A stretch of DNA of 64,000 bases from the NCBI GenBank assembly GCA_963838375.1, contig CAWIQY010000003.1, positions 186,001 to 250,000 of the forward strand, written 5' to 3'. The translations under genes were made by a program, and so were the position numbers. The first letter of the stretch is position 1; every line of letters begins with the position of its first letter. The DNA comes from DVED01 sp963838375 (GTDB taxonomy: Bacteria > Cyanobacteriota > Cyanobacteriia > Cyanobacteriales > Geitlerinemataceae). Positions 8,935 through 18,092 of this stretch are shown here, piece after piece. The notes beneath the pieces were generated by a model that worked only from the letters and a program-made list of their open reading frames with translations, made no database searches and was not told the DNA's origin.

Positions 8935-9681
8935 ATGCCCTCCATGCCTCAAAAAGTGGTCTCGTCCCAGGTCGATCCTCGCCGTCAGCAGGAACTTCAG
9001 AAATTAGTCCGGAAATTGGGGCTAAGTGTAGATAGGCCGGTCAATTGGTCTTTACTCCATTTAGCCCTCACTCATCCGACGGCATCCGCACAAGCGAACT
9101 ACCAACAGCTAGAATTTGTGGGGGATGCGGTGGTCAGATTGGCAGCCGCTGAGTTTTTGTGGAACACTTACCCAGACTCGCCAGTGGGGGAATTTGCGGC
9201 GATTCGATCGATCCTGGTCAGCGATCGAATCTTAGCAGAAATTGCCCAGAGCTACGGCTTGGAGCGCTACTTGCTCATGTCCTTCAGCGCTGCCGGGGAT
9301 AAAGCTGGAGCTCAATCTCGCCTTGCCGATGCCTTGGAAGCGATTTTGGCAGCACTGTATCTGAGTACCCATAACCTAGACTTGGTAAGCCCTTGGCTGG
9401 ACTCCCACTTTCACCACTTAACCGAAGAAATTCGTAGCGACCCGGCGCGTCAAAATTATAAAGCGGCATTGCAGGAATGGACGCAAGCTCACTACAAGAT
9501 TTTACCCGAGTATCGCGTGATAGAAGCCAGTGCCATTCACGGCGATACCGAACGCTTTAGTGCAGAGGTTTGGTTGCAGGAACAATGCTTGGGTTGTGGG
9601 AAAGGACCTTCTATTAAAGCTGCCGAACAAGCGGCGGCGCGGCACGCCTTTCTGGCGGTTCGAGATGCACCAGCTACTTAG
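8935..9681 (+). CDS. rnc: Ribonuclease III
   Basis: Double-strand-specific endoribonuclease of 248 residues, processing rRNA precursors and other structured RNAs. The N-terminal RNase III domain has the signature QLEFVGDAVVRL with catalytic Glu60 and Asp64, followed by ADALEAILAALYL carrying the second acidic pair. The C-terminal dsRNA-binding domain starts near NYKAALQEWTQ and ends with the KAAEQAAARHAF helix. The first ATG (8935) is used; a second at 8944 is equally possible. Cyanobacteria often carry several RNase III paralogues, and this is the full-length type with a dsRBD. Confidence 0.93.
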   Translation: MPSMPQKVVSSQVDPRRQQELQKLVRKLGLSVDRPVNWSLLHLALTHPTASAQANYQQLEFVGDAVVRLAAAEFLWNTYPDSPVGEFAAIRSILVSDRILAEIAQSYGLERYLLMSFSAAGDKAGAQSRLADALEAILAALYLSTHNLDLVSPWLDSHFHHLTEEIRSDPARQNYKAALQEWTQAHYKILPEYRVIEASAIHGDTERFSAEVWLQEQCLGCGKGPSIKAAEQAAARHAFLAVRDAPAT

Positions 9682-9772
9682 TTTTCAACAAAATAAACCG
9701 TTTAAATTTAATTGAATTTAACTCTAAAGGATAATATTCAACCAAAGTGCACTACAGCTTAAAATCGAAACA

Positions 9773-10774
9773 ATGAAGATCGCGATCGTGGGTGCAGGAA
9801 GGTGGGGCGTGCATCTGATCCGAAACTTTCTCCGACACCCCGACACAGAAATTGTGGCGATCGTGGATGGAAATCCACAGCAATTAGCAGCATTGTCCCA
9901 CAAGTTCGAGTTAGATCCCCGTACGGTACTGGCGCCTGAATGGTCGATCGTCCGCGAGTTGTCCCAGATCGAAGCTGTCGTCGTTGCTACGCCTGCCTCG
10001 ACCCATTATGCTATCGTCCGGGATGCTTTGGAAAGACGATTTCACGTCCTTGCCGAAAAACCCCTAACCCTCAAACCCGAAGAATCGCTAGCATTGTGTC
10101 GCCTTGCCGAGAAACAGCAACGGCAACTAGTCATCGATCATACCTATCTGTTTCACCCTGCCGTACAACGCGGTCGAACCCTCGTCCAAAACAATACTTT
10201 AGGAACATTACGCTACGGTTATGCCAGTCGGACTAATCTCGGTCCAGTGCGCCAGGATGTCGATGCACTTTGGGATTTAGCTATTCACGACATCGCTATT
10301 TTTAACAATTGGTTGGGGGAAACTCCCCATCGAGTTCAAGCGCGGGGAACTGTTTGGCTGCAACCGGAATTGTCCGATGTGGTCTGGGTGACACTGATCT
10401 ATCCCAGTGGCTTTCACGCGACGATTCACCTGTGCTGGTGTAACCCCGACAAACAGCGACGGTTGGCAGTGGTGGGCGATCGAGGGACGTTGATTTTTGA
10501 CGAACTGGCACAATTTCCACTCATCTTACAATCGGGACAAGTCGAACCCCAAAATGGAGGTTGGAACCCCGCCGAGATGAGCCAGAAGGCGATCGCTGTG
10601 GAATCGGCCGAACCCCTTCAACAAGTCTGTCAGCACTTTCTCGACTGCGTGCAACAACAACAATCTTCGTCGATTTCCTCCGGTTGGACAGGCGCTCAAT
10701 TAGTCCAAATTCTAGCGGCGCTGACGGAATCGATGCAACGAGGTGGCGAGACGATCGGAATAAGTAATAAGTAA
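9773..10774 (+). CDS. Gfo/Idh/MocA family oxidoreductase
   Basis: A 333-residue NAD(P)-dependent oxidoreductase of unknown substrate. The Rossmann motif GAGRWGVHLIRNF opens the protein. The family signature AEKPLTLKPEES (with the catalytic EKP Lys) and the HTYLFHPAV and LWDLAIHDIAIF motifs follow, the last carrying the family's conserved Asp and His. Members act on sugars, inositols or biliverdin; this is not close enough to BvdR to claim that. The last codons and the stop lie inside a heptanucleotide repeat (AATAAGT), so the C-terminal residues SNK are repeat-encoded. Confidence 0.88.
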   Translation: MKIAIVGAGRWGVHLIRNFLRHPDTEIVAIVDGNPQQLAALSHKFELDPRTVLAPEWSIVRELSQIEAVVVATPASTHYAIVRDALERRFHVLAEKPLTLKPEESLALCRLAEKQQRQLVIDHTYLFHPAVQRGRTLVQNNTLGTLRYGYASRTNLGPVRQDVDALWDLAIHDIAIFNNWLGETPHRVQARGTVWLQPELSDVVWVTLIYPSGFHATIHLCWCNPDKQRRLAVVGDRGTLIFDELAQFPLILQSGQVEPQNGGWNPAEMSQKAIAVESAEPLQQVCQHFLDCVQQQQSSSISSGWTGAQLVQILAALTESMQRGGETIGISNK

Positions 10775-10834
10775 TAAGTAATAAGTAATAAGTAATAAGT
10801 TTAGGAGTTCAGGAGTTCAGGAGTTCAGGAGTTA
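10759..10834. repeat. Short tandem repeats: AATAAGT x6 then AGGAGTTC x4
   Basis: Six perfect AATAAGT heptamers (10759-10800) overlap the stop codon of the oxidoreductase gene, followed by four AGGAGTTC octamers (10803-10834, the last ending in A). Typical cyanobacterial STRR sequence. Confidence 0.9.
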
Positions 10835-10969
10835 CAGGAGAGTATCACCCCGCACTGGGTACTATACAAGCAAATAGCAACTAGCTACTAGCAACTAGCC
10901 ACTAACCACGAAACATTCTGATAAACTAAAAGCCATCTTTGCGATCGACCTAAAATGTGAGGAAAACCC

Positions 10970-11635
10970 ATGAAACTTCCCCTATTCCTTGCTGGAGCCT
11001 TACTAGCGCCAATATTTGCGCCAGCATTGGTTCAAGCACAACCTACCCCCCAAGAATCGCGAGTCTGTACGGCTGGATCGCCGCTCAACCTGCGGGAAAT
11101 GCCGGACGGCAGAGTGATAGCTTCTCTGGCTAACGGAAGCCGCGTTTGGCTGGTGGCTCCTGCGGCTGGCAATTGGCAACCGATCGCGACTAACGAGTAT
11201 CGGGGGTATGTGTGGAAAGGTTTTCTCGACCCAAATTGCACTACCCAAAATCCTACTCCTCCGACTACTCCCGCTCCTGAACCTATCCCTCCCATTTCCA
11301 ATAACCCCTCTGTGGTACCCGCTCGGTGTGGCGTGAACGATCCCAATTTACGCAATATTCGCTTCCGGGGTGGTCTAGGCATTTACGATCGACCCAGCTA
11401 CGATGGTCAACAGTTGGCAACGATCGGCGACGGCGGTGTCATTCGTCTAGATGGTGTCTCGACAACGGATGCCTCTAGTGTCATCTGGCAGCCGATTAAC
11501 CATCCTGCCAGAGGTTTCATTGTCTCGGGTCAAAATGGGGTGGTCGCCAATGTGGTCTATTGTACCCGCTTCTATGCCACACCCAGTACTGCTCCCGCAC
11601 CCAGTACGGCTCCTGCCAAAACCCCACTTCAGTAA
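10970..11635 (+). CDS. Secreted protein with two SH3-like domains
   Basis: A 221-residue exported protein. Residues 1-24 are a signal peptide (LLAPIFAPALVQAQ cleavage region). The first bacterial SH3-like domain contains the typical LNLREMPDGRVIASLANGS pattern. A Pro/Thr-rich linker (TPPTTPAPEPIPP) joins it to a second, related domain (RFRGGLGIYDRPSYDGQQL), and a Pro/Ala/Thr tail ends the protein. Such domains usually bind peptidoglycan or other envelope components; no catalytic domain is attached. Conserved cysteines in each domain suggest disulfides. Role in the envelope is inferred. Confidence 0.85.
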   Translation: MKLPLFLAGALLAPIFAPALVQAQPTPQESRVCTAGSPLNLREMPDGRVIASLANGSRVWLVAPAAGNWQPIATNEYRGYVWKGFLDPNCTTQNPTPPTTPAPEPIPPISNNPSVVPARCGVNDPNLRNIRFRGGLGIYDRPSYDGQQLATIGDGGVIRLDGVSTTDASSVIWQPINHPARGFIVSGQNGVVANVVYCTRFYATPSTAPAPSTAPAKTPLQ

Positions 11636-11715
11636 AGCAACGACGAGATAAGAAACAAGGGAATGGGGAAAAATATTCTCCACTCCCACATCTAGTCGCC
11701 GCGTACGGAATTAAA

Positions 11716-11743
11716 AGCTAAAAGTTAAGAGCTAAAAGTTAAG
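11716..11743. repeat. Two copies of a 14-bp repeat
   Basis: AGCTAAAAGTTAAG twice in tandem, between the secreted SH3 gene and the 3' end of folC; another heptamer-based STRR. Confidence 0.8.
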
Positions 11744-11892
11744 AAGTTCCGGGTATTGTGCGGGACATCTAGAAGGGCGATTTCCTTTTCTCCCCTACAT
11801 CAACCCAAAATTGTCCTGTACCTCCAAGCTGCGAAAACCGCGGTATAAAAGAATTTTTCTGGGGAGATCGATCCGCACTCGTTGCTCGATAT

Positions 11893-13146
11893 TCAGATTA
11901 GTTTCACCCCATTTTCCCGTAAAAAATGCCCGACCAAATAGAGAGAACCGCATAAAATCGGCTGAAACTCCGATTTCGAGATCGCGACTTCTAACGCCTG
12001 TTCCCACTGGGAAAAACAGTAACATTCCTCCAACTGGGGACAAATCGATTTTGCCAACGTTGCCAACTCAGCCGGGTTCGCCGAACTGCGATCCCGAACG
12101 GGTAGTATATACAAACGATCGCCGGGATGCAACAACGATCGCAAAATCCCAGCATGGTCTTTTGTCGCCAGCATTCCCATCACCCAGGCGATCGGTTTTT
12201 GTAAGCTGTCGGCATACTGGCGCAAGACTCTGGCAGAGGCGACGTTGTGTGCACCATCGATGAGGAGATCTCGATCGTGCCAGCGCAACCACTGCAAACG
12301 TCCTAACCATTTCGTCGCTGCCATTCCAGTTTGTACCGCTTCGTCGGAAATAGTCCAACCGCGTTGCCGCAGCAATTGTACCGTTGCCATGGCAATCGCC
12401 GAATTCATCAACTGCGCCTCTCCCAACAGCGGTAACGGATACTCCAATCCTTGATAAACCGCGATCGAATTGGGACTGGCGGTTGCCGGTTCCACCCACA
12501 CCGCCGGACATTCCAGTTCGGCAATGCGTCGCGCCACCACCGATTTCGCTTCGGGTGGCAGTTCACCCACCACTGCCGGACATTGCGGTTTGAGAATGCC
12601 GGCTTTTTCCTGGGCGATTTTCTCCAAGGAATTACCGAGCCTTTGCCAGTGATCCCAATCGATAGACGTAATAATACTGACTAAGGATCGATCGATCGTG
12701 TTGGTGGCATCCAAGCGTCCTCCCAACCCCACTTCCACTACTGCCACATCCACCTGTTGCTGCTGGAAATACAGCCAAGCTGCCGCCGTCACCACCTCAA
12801 ATAACGTCGGCGTGGGACGATCGTTCCCAATGGCAGCTTTCACCTGTTGTAGAAGCTGGTAGAGGGTTTCCGGGTCAATTTCGCGATCGCCCTGGCAGAT
12901 TCGTTCGCACCAACTTACCAAATGGGGAGACGTGTAGCGTCCTACTCGATAACCAGCCGCTGTCAGGATCGATGAAAGATAGGCACACACCGATCCTTTT
13001 CCATTGGTTCCTGCGACATGAATGACAGGGATCGTTCCTTGAGGATTGCCGAGATCCGCTAGCAATTGCTCGATCCGTGCTAATCCCAAATTGACCCCAA
13101 AGTATTGAAATTCGTGCAGTAGTGCCTCGATGTCGCTCTCGTTCAT
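11893..13146 (-). CDS. folC: Bifunctional dihydrofolate synthase/folylpolyglutamate synthase
   Basis: A Mur-ligase-fold enzyme of 417 residues adding glutamate to dihydropteroate or tetrahydrofolate with ATP, in folate biosynthesis. The P-loop HVAGTNGKGS (Gly46-Ser52 core) is followed by YTSPHL, the EVGLGGRLDATN motif, the SIDWDHWQRLG metal-binding region, KAGILKP with the carbamylated-type Lys, and DGAHN in the C-terminal ligase domain. Length is normal for the family. It is transcribed alone, convergent with the secreted SH3 protein gene. Confidence 0.95.
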   Translation of the reverse strand: MNESDIEALLHEFQYFGVNLGLARIEQLLADLGNPQGTIPVIHVAGTNGKGSVCAYLSSILTAAGYRVGRYTSPHLVSWCERICQGDREIDPETLYQLLQQVKAAIGNDRPTPTLFEVVTAAAWLYFQQQQVDVAVVEVGLGGRLDATNTIDRSLVSIITSIDWDHWQRLGNSLEKIAQEKAGILKPQCPAVVGELPPEAKSVVARRIAELECPAVWVEPATASPNSIAVYQGLEYPLPLLGEAQLMNSAIAMATVQLLRQRGWTISDEAVQTGMAATKWLGRLQWLRWHDRDLLIDGAHNVASARVLRQYADSLQKPIAWVMGMLATKDHAGILRSLLHPGDRLYILPVRDRSSANPAELATLAKSICPQLEECYCFSQWEQALEVAISKSEFQPILCGSLYLVGHFLRENGVKLI

Positions 13147-13731
13147 CTTTTCAGTAATTAGTGAAGTACGCAGGACTTACGCGAATTGACTGTTAAATGA
13201 CCATCTGTGGAGATGAATGCCATTCACCTTTGCTAGATGTCGTGTCCCTGTCCAAATTCTATGCAATTGAGATCTACCTGTGCCAAAGCTGGCATCCCAA
13301 CCCGAAAAAGAGACCGCATCGAGACCAGAATGGATCTCGATCTCCGTTCTCCATGGCGAGCCATCCGAAACAGTCTAGGAGTGTTGCCATAACGCCAACA
13401 AGAATGGGAAGAAATGCTGAAGCCCTGTTAAGCAAGCGGCCCGTTTCTATAGATTTTTTACCATCTTTGGCTACAATGGAAGTGTAAATCGTAAATTATA
13501 AAACTATAAATTATGCTCCAGGGTTTCGACCAACCAAAGGAATTCTGTGTTTTCTTAATGTCGGTATCCTGGGACGATCGATCGATGGGGTCTTGAGTTT
13601 TGGTCTGAAATTCTGTAGAACAGATCGGTACGATTTGCCTAGCAACTCAATTCCGAGGTGCGATCGCTCGTACTCGTATCTTCAGGGTCGCACGCTCCGT
13701 GGACTAACTTGTCTATTTACCTGAACGATCG
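13147..13731. other. Intergenic region without a clear gene
   Basis: A 585-base gap between folC and the anti-sigma-like gene. One 96-codon plus-strand frame (13197-13487) has an unlikely, Ser/Arg/Pro-rich composition. A different frame from about 13330 reads DLRSPWRAIRNSLGVLP before a stop, then RQQEWEEMLKP, which could be a decayed gene fragment, but I cannot identify it. Confidence 0.35.
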
Positions 13732-14181
13732 GTGATTTTCTCAGTGATAACAATACCTAAACGTCCCCCAGGACATCATCCCGGTACAGTTAGCTTTGCT
13801 TCAACACTGTACCTCAGTCCAATTTTGGATTTACTCCTCGCCCAAGTTCCACCCTCGTTGCAACCCGAAATTAGATTGGGACTCCAGGAAGCCCTAGTCA
13901 ATGCGGTTAAACACGGGAACCAACTCGATCCGAGCAAAACCATTGTCGTGCGTTTTTCCAGCACTCGGGAAGTGTACGAGTGGGCGATCGCCGACCAAGG
14001 GGCTGTTGTCAAGCCTACTGGGAGTTGCGATCGAGATCGCGCCTTACCCGACGACACCGCCGAATGTGGTCGCGGAATGTTCATTCTCCATCAAATTTTC
14101 GATCGGGTAGAGTGGGACTCCCAACGCCGGGAATTGCAACTGTGCAAGCAGGTGAAATCCACCAGTCGGTGGATGACCTAG
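13732..14181 (+). CDS. RsbW-like anti-sigma regulatory factor / Ser-Thr kinase (HATPase_c)
   Basis: A 149-residue GHKL-fold ATPase of the RsbW/SpoIIAB type. The N-box (GLQEALVNAVKHGN), a G1-like segment (IADQGAVV, weaker than the usual DxGxG) and the G2 box (GRGMFILHQIFD) are present. Such proteins phosphorylate STAS-domain antagonists or bind sigma factors; a STAS protein is encoded at 27.0 kb in this window, but a partnership is only a guess. Start is GTG at 13732. The 3' end overlaps the convergent downstream gene by 4 bases. Confidence 0.85.
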   Translation: MIFSVITIPKRPPGHHPGTVSFASTLYLSPILDLLLAQVPPSLQPEIRLGLQEALVNAVKHGNQLDPSKTIVVRFSSTREVYEWAIADQGAVVKPTGSCDRDRALPDDTAECGRGMFILHQIFDRVEWDSQRRELQLCKQVKSTSRWMT

Positions 14182-14501
14182 TCCCTATCCTTCTTCCCAT
14201 GTTGGGGACACGGCGGTGCGGACAAAGACCGATCGAGCCAACCGACAGCCTGCTGCAATCTCAAGAGTGCTTCCTGAGATTGGTCTTTCAGTAAGAACAC
14301 CAAAGCGGCTCCGACAAGTTCAAGCGAGCGGACTTTGCGGTTGGACTTCAGCCGATGCCAATCGCGTTCTTTGAGGGCGAGGCGTTCGGCAAGTGCTTGC
14401 GCCAATTCGACGGTGCTGAACTCTTGCAGGCTGGCGAACCGGGGATCGCCCAAAGCTTCGGGATGGGTCGGAGAAATTCGAGTAGATTCTGTCATGGTCA
14501 A
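14178..14501 (-). CDS. DUF6439-like conserved cyanobacterial protein
   Basis: A 107-residue, helix-rich protein with the pattern ELAQALAERLALKERDWHRLKSNR (23-46 region) and the C-terminal AVGWLDRSLSAPPCPQHG. I recall this from a family of small cyanobacterial proteins (DUF6439) of unknown function; the family number is from memory. It is convergent with, and overlaps by 4 bases, the anti-sigma-like gene. Confidence 0.8.
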   Translation of the reverse strand: MTMTESTRISPTHPEALGDPRFASLQEFSTVELAQALAERLALKERDWHRLKSNRKVRSLELVGAALVFLLKDQSQEALLRLQQAVGWLDRSLSAPPCPQHGKKDRD

Positions 14502-14627
14502 TTTTCACACATGAATCTGAGTCCGGGCTGAGTTACATTTAGTTGAAGTCGAACGATCTGCCAAAGCTGCGATCGATCGGCTGATTTCTCGTATTCTACC
14601 TTGTCCACAGCCCCGTTCTGCCTCCTG

Positions 14628-15002
14628 ATGACATCGCCTCCCAACTCCGATCCCAGTGCCTCCCCACCCGATCCATCCTCAGAGTGGGAGACCGAACTCG
14701 AAGACCTCGAGAGATCTCTGCAAACCCTCAAAGATCGCTACAGCCAAATTCAACAGGATACAAAACTGCGGGATGAACTCCGGCAGCGCCAGAAGTCTCT
14801 CAAAAACCAACGGCATCGGCGCCGCGATCCCCAATTGCAAGCAGAACTCCAGCAAATTGCCGATCGTTTAGCCGAATTGGAGGTGAATTTAGAAAGTACC
14901 CTGGTTTCTTGGGGAACGTTTCGAGAACCCTTTTGGCAAGCGGTTCGCTTTGGGGGATTGGGAATTGCGATCGGTTGGGTGTTGAAATCCTGCACGATGT
15001 GA
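14628..15002 (+). CDS. Coiled-coil protein with C-terminal membrane segment
   Basis: Conserved cyanobacterial protein of unknown function. From the preferred ATG at 14628 (an in-frame upstream start at 14601 adds nine residues) it is 124 residues. A Pro/Ser-rich N-terminus leads into a long charged coiled coil (LEDLERSLQTLKDRYSQIQ and ELQQIADRLAELEVNLES). The C-terminus (FWQAVRFGGLGIAIGWVLKS) looks like one short membrane-spanning or membrane-dipping segment. It may be a small scaffold anchored by its tail; that is inference. Confidence 0.78.
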   Translation: MTSPPNSDPSASPPDPSSEWETELEDLERSLQTLKDRYSQIQQDTKLRDELRQRQKSLKNQRHRRRDPQLQAELQQIADRLAELEVNLESTLVSWGTFREPFWQAVRFGGLGIAIGWVLKSCTM

Positions 15003-15018
15003 TCGAGAAGGAGTTCAT

Positions 15019-16983
15019 TCAACTGTTTAGATCGCCGAACAGATCGGTGCTATCGGGAAATTGAATTAAATCCTCACAATCGGTATATCGCTGTCGATCG
15101 AGTTCGGCAATTCTGGCTTTTTCTTCATAAATTTGCGTTTGATAATGACCCGAGAGTTCGGGGTTGGCTTCGGCATCCGTTTCGCTCCATAATGCTAATA
15201 CGTGGCGGTAGCGCTTTTGACACATCACCCGTTCGATACACGCCATTGCCGCACGGATGACCAGGGGAGAACGCAGCAGATCGAGATCTTGTTTTTCGTC
15301 GGAATGTAGAACGTGAGAAACTTGAGCGAGAATTTGAGGTTGTTCGCTGAGTCGATCGTGCAGTTGAGAAACCAGAGTAGAAGATTCGGCGGTCACATTC
15401 GTTTGCAGTTCTAGCAGTTGCTGCCATAAAAAGCGATGGTGAGAAAAGCTAAAATAGAGTTCTTGTTCTTCTAGCTCCCGCACCGCTTCGGCGATAGACG
15501 ATCGATATTCCGGACAGTGGAGATAAATTCGTAACAGTAACGCCTCAGATTGCTCTAATAAACTGCGTTCTGAAGCAAAGGGTAAAGGTGGAAAATCGGT
15601 AGTATCAGTGCGATCGTGTTGTCGATACGATTGCGATCGACGAACCCGCGCTAACAAGTTTTCTGATAACAAGGGAACCAGGCGAGAGTCTCCGCGACTG
15701 AGCCGTTGGGCACATCGATTGATATAATAAGTTCGAGTTGTAGAATGAGTCAGATTGCACAGTAATTTGACCAGTTCTTGGACTGCACTGTGATAAAGAT
15801 CGGCTCGTTCGAGATCGCGATTTTCTAAAATTCGCTCGATTTGCCAATCGATCCACAAAGGCGCGGAATCGAGCAGTTTTTGATAGTCTTCCGAGGTTCC
15901 CTTACGGAGAAATTCATCGGCATCTTTTCCCTCGGGAAGGTTGAGAATTCGCAGTTGAACATCGCCTTGGTATGCCAGAGTTTCAATTTCGCCGATCGCT
16001 CGTTCTGAAGCTTTGATTCCGGCAGCATCTGCATCAAAGTTTAAAACAATTTGCTTGGATTCCGTATAGCGCAGCAATTGTTTGACTTGAACGGAACTGA
16101 GTGCTGTTCCCAGAGATGCTACAGCATTTTCAATTCCGGCAGCGTGCAGAGCGATCGCATCGAAATATCCTTCAACAACCACAGCTCGATCGGTTTTAGA
16201 AATAGCTGATTTGGCTTTATTTAAAGCAAAGAAAGTTTTGCCTTTATCAAATAGTTCGGTTTCAGGAGAATTGAGATACTTCGGCTTTTCGTCGGTTAGC
16301 GTTCTTCCCCCAAAGCCGATCGCTCTTCCTTGTATATCGTGAATCGGAACCATCAGTCGATCTCGAAATCGATCGTAGTAACTACTGCCTGAAGATCGGG
16401 GGATAATTAAACCCGCTTTTTCTACCAATTCTACGGGAAAATGTTTCTGTCTGACGAGATATCCGTATAACGTTTCCCATCCCGGCGGTGCATACCCTAG
16501 CTGGAATTTTTGAATGGTGGCTTCATCTAACTGACGATCGTTTTGTAGGTAGAATAGCGCTTTTTGTCCTTCGGTTTGGCGCAAAGCGTGCTGATAAAAA
16601 CTTGTGGCGATCGCACAAATTTCGTATAACTGTTCTCTCAGAGAAAGTTGGCGCTGAAGTTCCTGATGCTGTTGCGGTTCTACCGTTTTAATCGGAACTT
16701 GATATCGCTGCGCCAAATCCAAGACTATTTCCGAAAAGGATTGCTTTCCCAATTCCTTGAGAAAAGTAATCGCATTTCCCCCCTTCCCACAGCCAAAGCA
16801 GTAGTACATCTGCTTGCTGGGATTCACATTAAAACTAGGCGTTTTTTCGTCGTGGAATGGACACAATCCGAGAAACTCTTTCCCCTGTTTGCGTAAGGCG
16901 ACGTGTTCCGATACTACATCGTAAATATCGGCACGTTGCTTGACTTCTTCGATGGTATCGGGATGTATTCGGGGGGTACTCAT
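15019..16983 (-). CDS. dnaG: DNA primase
   Basis: Synthesises RNA primers at the replication fork. It is 654 residues from the ATG at 16983, which gives the family-standard MSTPRIHPDTIEEVK N-terminus; an upstream start would add 25 residues of non-conserved sequence. The CHC2 zinc ribbon uses Cys41, His44, Cys62 and Cys65 (LCPFHDEKTPSF, YYCFGCGKGG). The TOPRIM core follows with VVEGYFDAIAL (catalytic Glu) and VLNFDADAAG (DxD). The C-terminal third is the DnaB-helicase-interacting region. Heptamer repeats sit upstream of the start. Confidence 0.97.
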   Translation of the reverse strand: MSTPRIHPDTIEEVKQRADIYDVVSEHVALRKQGKEFLGLCPFHDEKTPSFNVNPSKQMYYCFGCGKGGNAITFLKELGKQSFSEIVLDLAQRYQVPIKTVEPQQHQELQRQLSLREQLYEICAIATSFYQHALRQTEGQKALFYLQNDRQLDEATIQKFQLGYAPPGWETLYGYLVRQKHFPVELVEKAGLIIPRSSGSSYYDRFRDRLMVPIHDIQGRAIGFGGRTLTDEKPKYLNSPETELFDKGKTFFALNKAKSAISKTDRAVVVEGYFDAIALHAAGIENAVASLGTALSSVQVKQLLRYTESKQIVLNFDADAAGIKASERAIGEIETLAYQGDVQLRILNLPEGKDADEFLRKGTSEDYQKLLDSAPLWIDWQIERILENRDLERADLYHSAVQELVKLLCNLTHSTTRTYYINRCAQRLSRGDSRLVPLLSENLLARVRRSQSYRQHDRTDTTDFPPLPFASERSLLEQSEALLLRIYLHCPEYRSSIAEAVRELEEQELYFSFSHHRFLWQQLLELQTNVTAESSTLVSQLHDRLSEQPQILAQVSHVLHSDEKQDLDLLRSPLVIRAAMACIERVMCQKRYRHVLALWSETDAEANPELSGHYQTQIYEEKARIAELDRQRYTDCEDLIQFPDSTDLFGDLNS

Positions 16984-17219
16984 GGAGAATTCAGTAATAA
17001 GTAATAAATCATAAGTAACGATCGATCTAAAGTGTTGATTGTCGAGGGTTGATAGCAAATCGAACGCCCGATCGACATTTAATATTCAACACTTCTAATA
17101 AGTAATAAGTAATCAGTAATAAGTCATACAATTTTAGAGATTTGCCCGATCGAACGTATCCGAGACGCGATCGTTGCAGAAAACCCTGGTTTTGCCATCA
17201 ATTTCGCAACCGAAAAACA

Positions 17220-17525
17220 TTACAAATTATCGAAAAAACTGCAAACTATTTCCGATGGATCGATCTCCCCAAATAGGATATTCGTTCCGTCCGATCGCAC
17301 GACTACTTGAGTTCGACAGTCATAGATTTCGATCGGTCTTTTCTCTCCATCAATACTCACGGATGCCCGGTATTCCCAGTATTTTTTTGCACTGCGTTTA
17401 ATTCTGAGAATACAAACTTGATGACTGTTATCCTCTCGGCAAACCAACGGTTCGGAAGGTAAAGACAAGGAAAACGAAAAAATTGAAACCAGTAGAATCG
17501 CCAAAGATTCGATCGCGATCGTCAT
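17220..17525 (-). CDS. Small exported conserved cyanobacterial protein
   Basis: A 101-residue protein with an N-terminal hydrophobic segment (LAILLVSIFSFSLSLPS) that looks like a signal peptide. The mature part holds conserved VCREDNSHQVCILRIKRSAK, WEYRASVSIDG and IEIYDCRTQVV motifs plus a C-terminal IVCSFFD, so four cysteines could form disulfides. I recall homologues of this size across cyanobacteria, all uncharacterised. Confidence 0.78.
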   Translation of the reverse strand: MTIAIESLAILLVSIFSFSLSLPSEPLVCREDNSHQVCILRIKRSAKKYWEYRASVSIDGEKRPIEIYDCRTQVVVRSDGTNILFGEIDPSEIVCSFFDNL

Positions 17526-17589
17526 CGATAGATTATAGAGATTACGATATAAGTTGTGAGATAGACCGACGGGTGATTTCGAGACAATC

Positions 17590-17916
17590 CTAAGCTTTTT
17601 CTAATGGAGCCATCGTCAACCCTTCTCGACTCAGTTGTGTATGATACAGTTCCGCCTGTTCCAGCGGTCCGATCCAAACGATCGCCTGCCCTTCACAATG
17701 AATTTGATTGGCTAACTTCCAAGCTCGATCGCTCGTCATCCCAGGAATATATTTTGTTAGACATTTAACGACGTGTTGAAATGTATTGACATCATCATTT
17801 AAAACAATGATTTTGTAATTGGGATACGGTTGACGAGTCACTTGGCTCGATCGTTCGGGTGTAATCGTCGGGGCAGTGGAAGCAGCATATATCGCTGCGA
17901 TCGGGGGAGTTGTCAT
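17590..17916 (-). CDS. clpS: ATP-dependent Clp protease adaptor ClpS
   Basis: N-recognin adaptor that delivers N-degron substrates to the ClpC/ClpP protease. It is 108 residues from the ATG at 17916, the usual size with a variable N-terminal tail. The core has YKIIVLNDDVNTFQHVV with the substrate-pocket Asn-Asp-Asp, the helix CLTKYIPGMTSDRAWKLANQ, the His-containing QIHCEGQAIVW and the C-terminal EQAELYHTQL. Its partner chaperone ClpC is encoded at 46.3 kb. Confidence 0.93.
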   Translation of the reverse strand: MTTPPIAAIYAASTAPTITPERSSQVTRQPYPNYKIIVLNDDVNTFQHVVKCLTKYIPGMTSDRAWKLANQIHCEGQAIVWIGPLEQAELYHTQLSREGLTMAPLEKA

Positions 17917-18092
17917 CGCGCATTTCCCAAAAATCGTTGGATGAGGCTGGCACAAATCGCTGTGGGAATCTAGCCTCCATCTTAGTTTAGCGAGTTTCGC
18001 CGATCGATCGCTTAAGAAATTGCCGATTAGCAGCATCGGTTACTCTAACTCCACATGCACGACGAGTTTTCTAATGAGTTTTCTCCAGATGT

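Noticed and set aside
13197..13487. 96-codon plus-strand frame downstream of the folC start
   Set aside because: Atypical composition, no ribosome site, and no similarity that I recognise.
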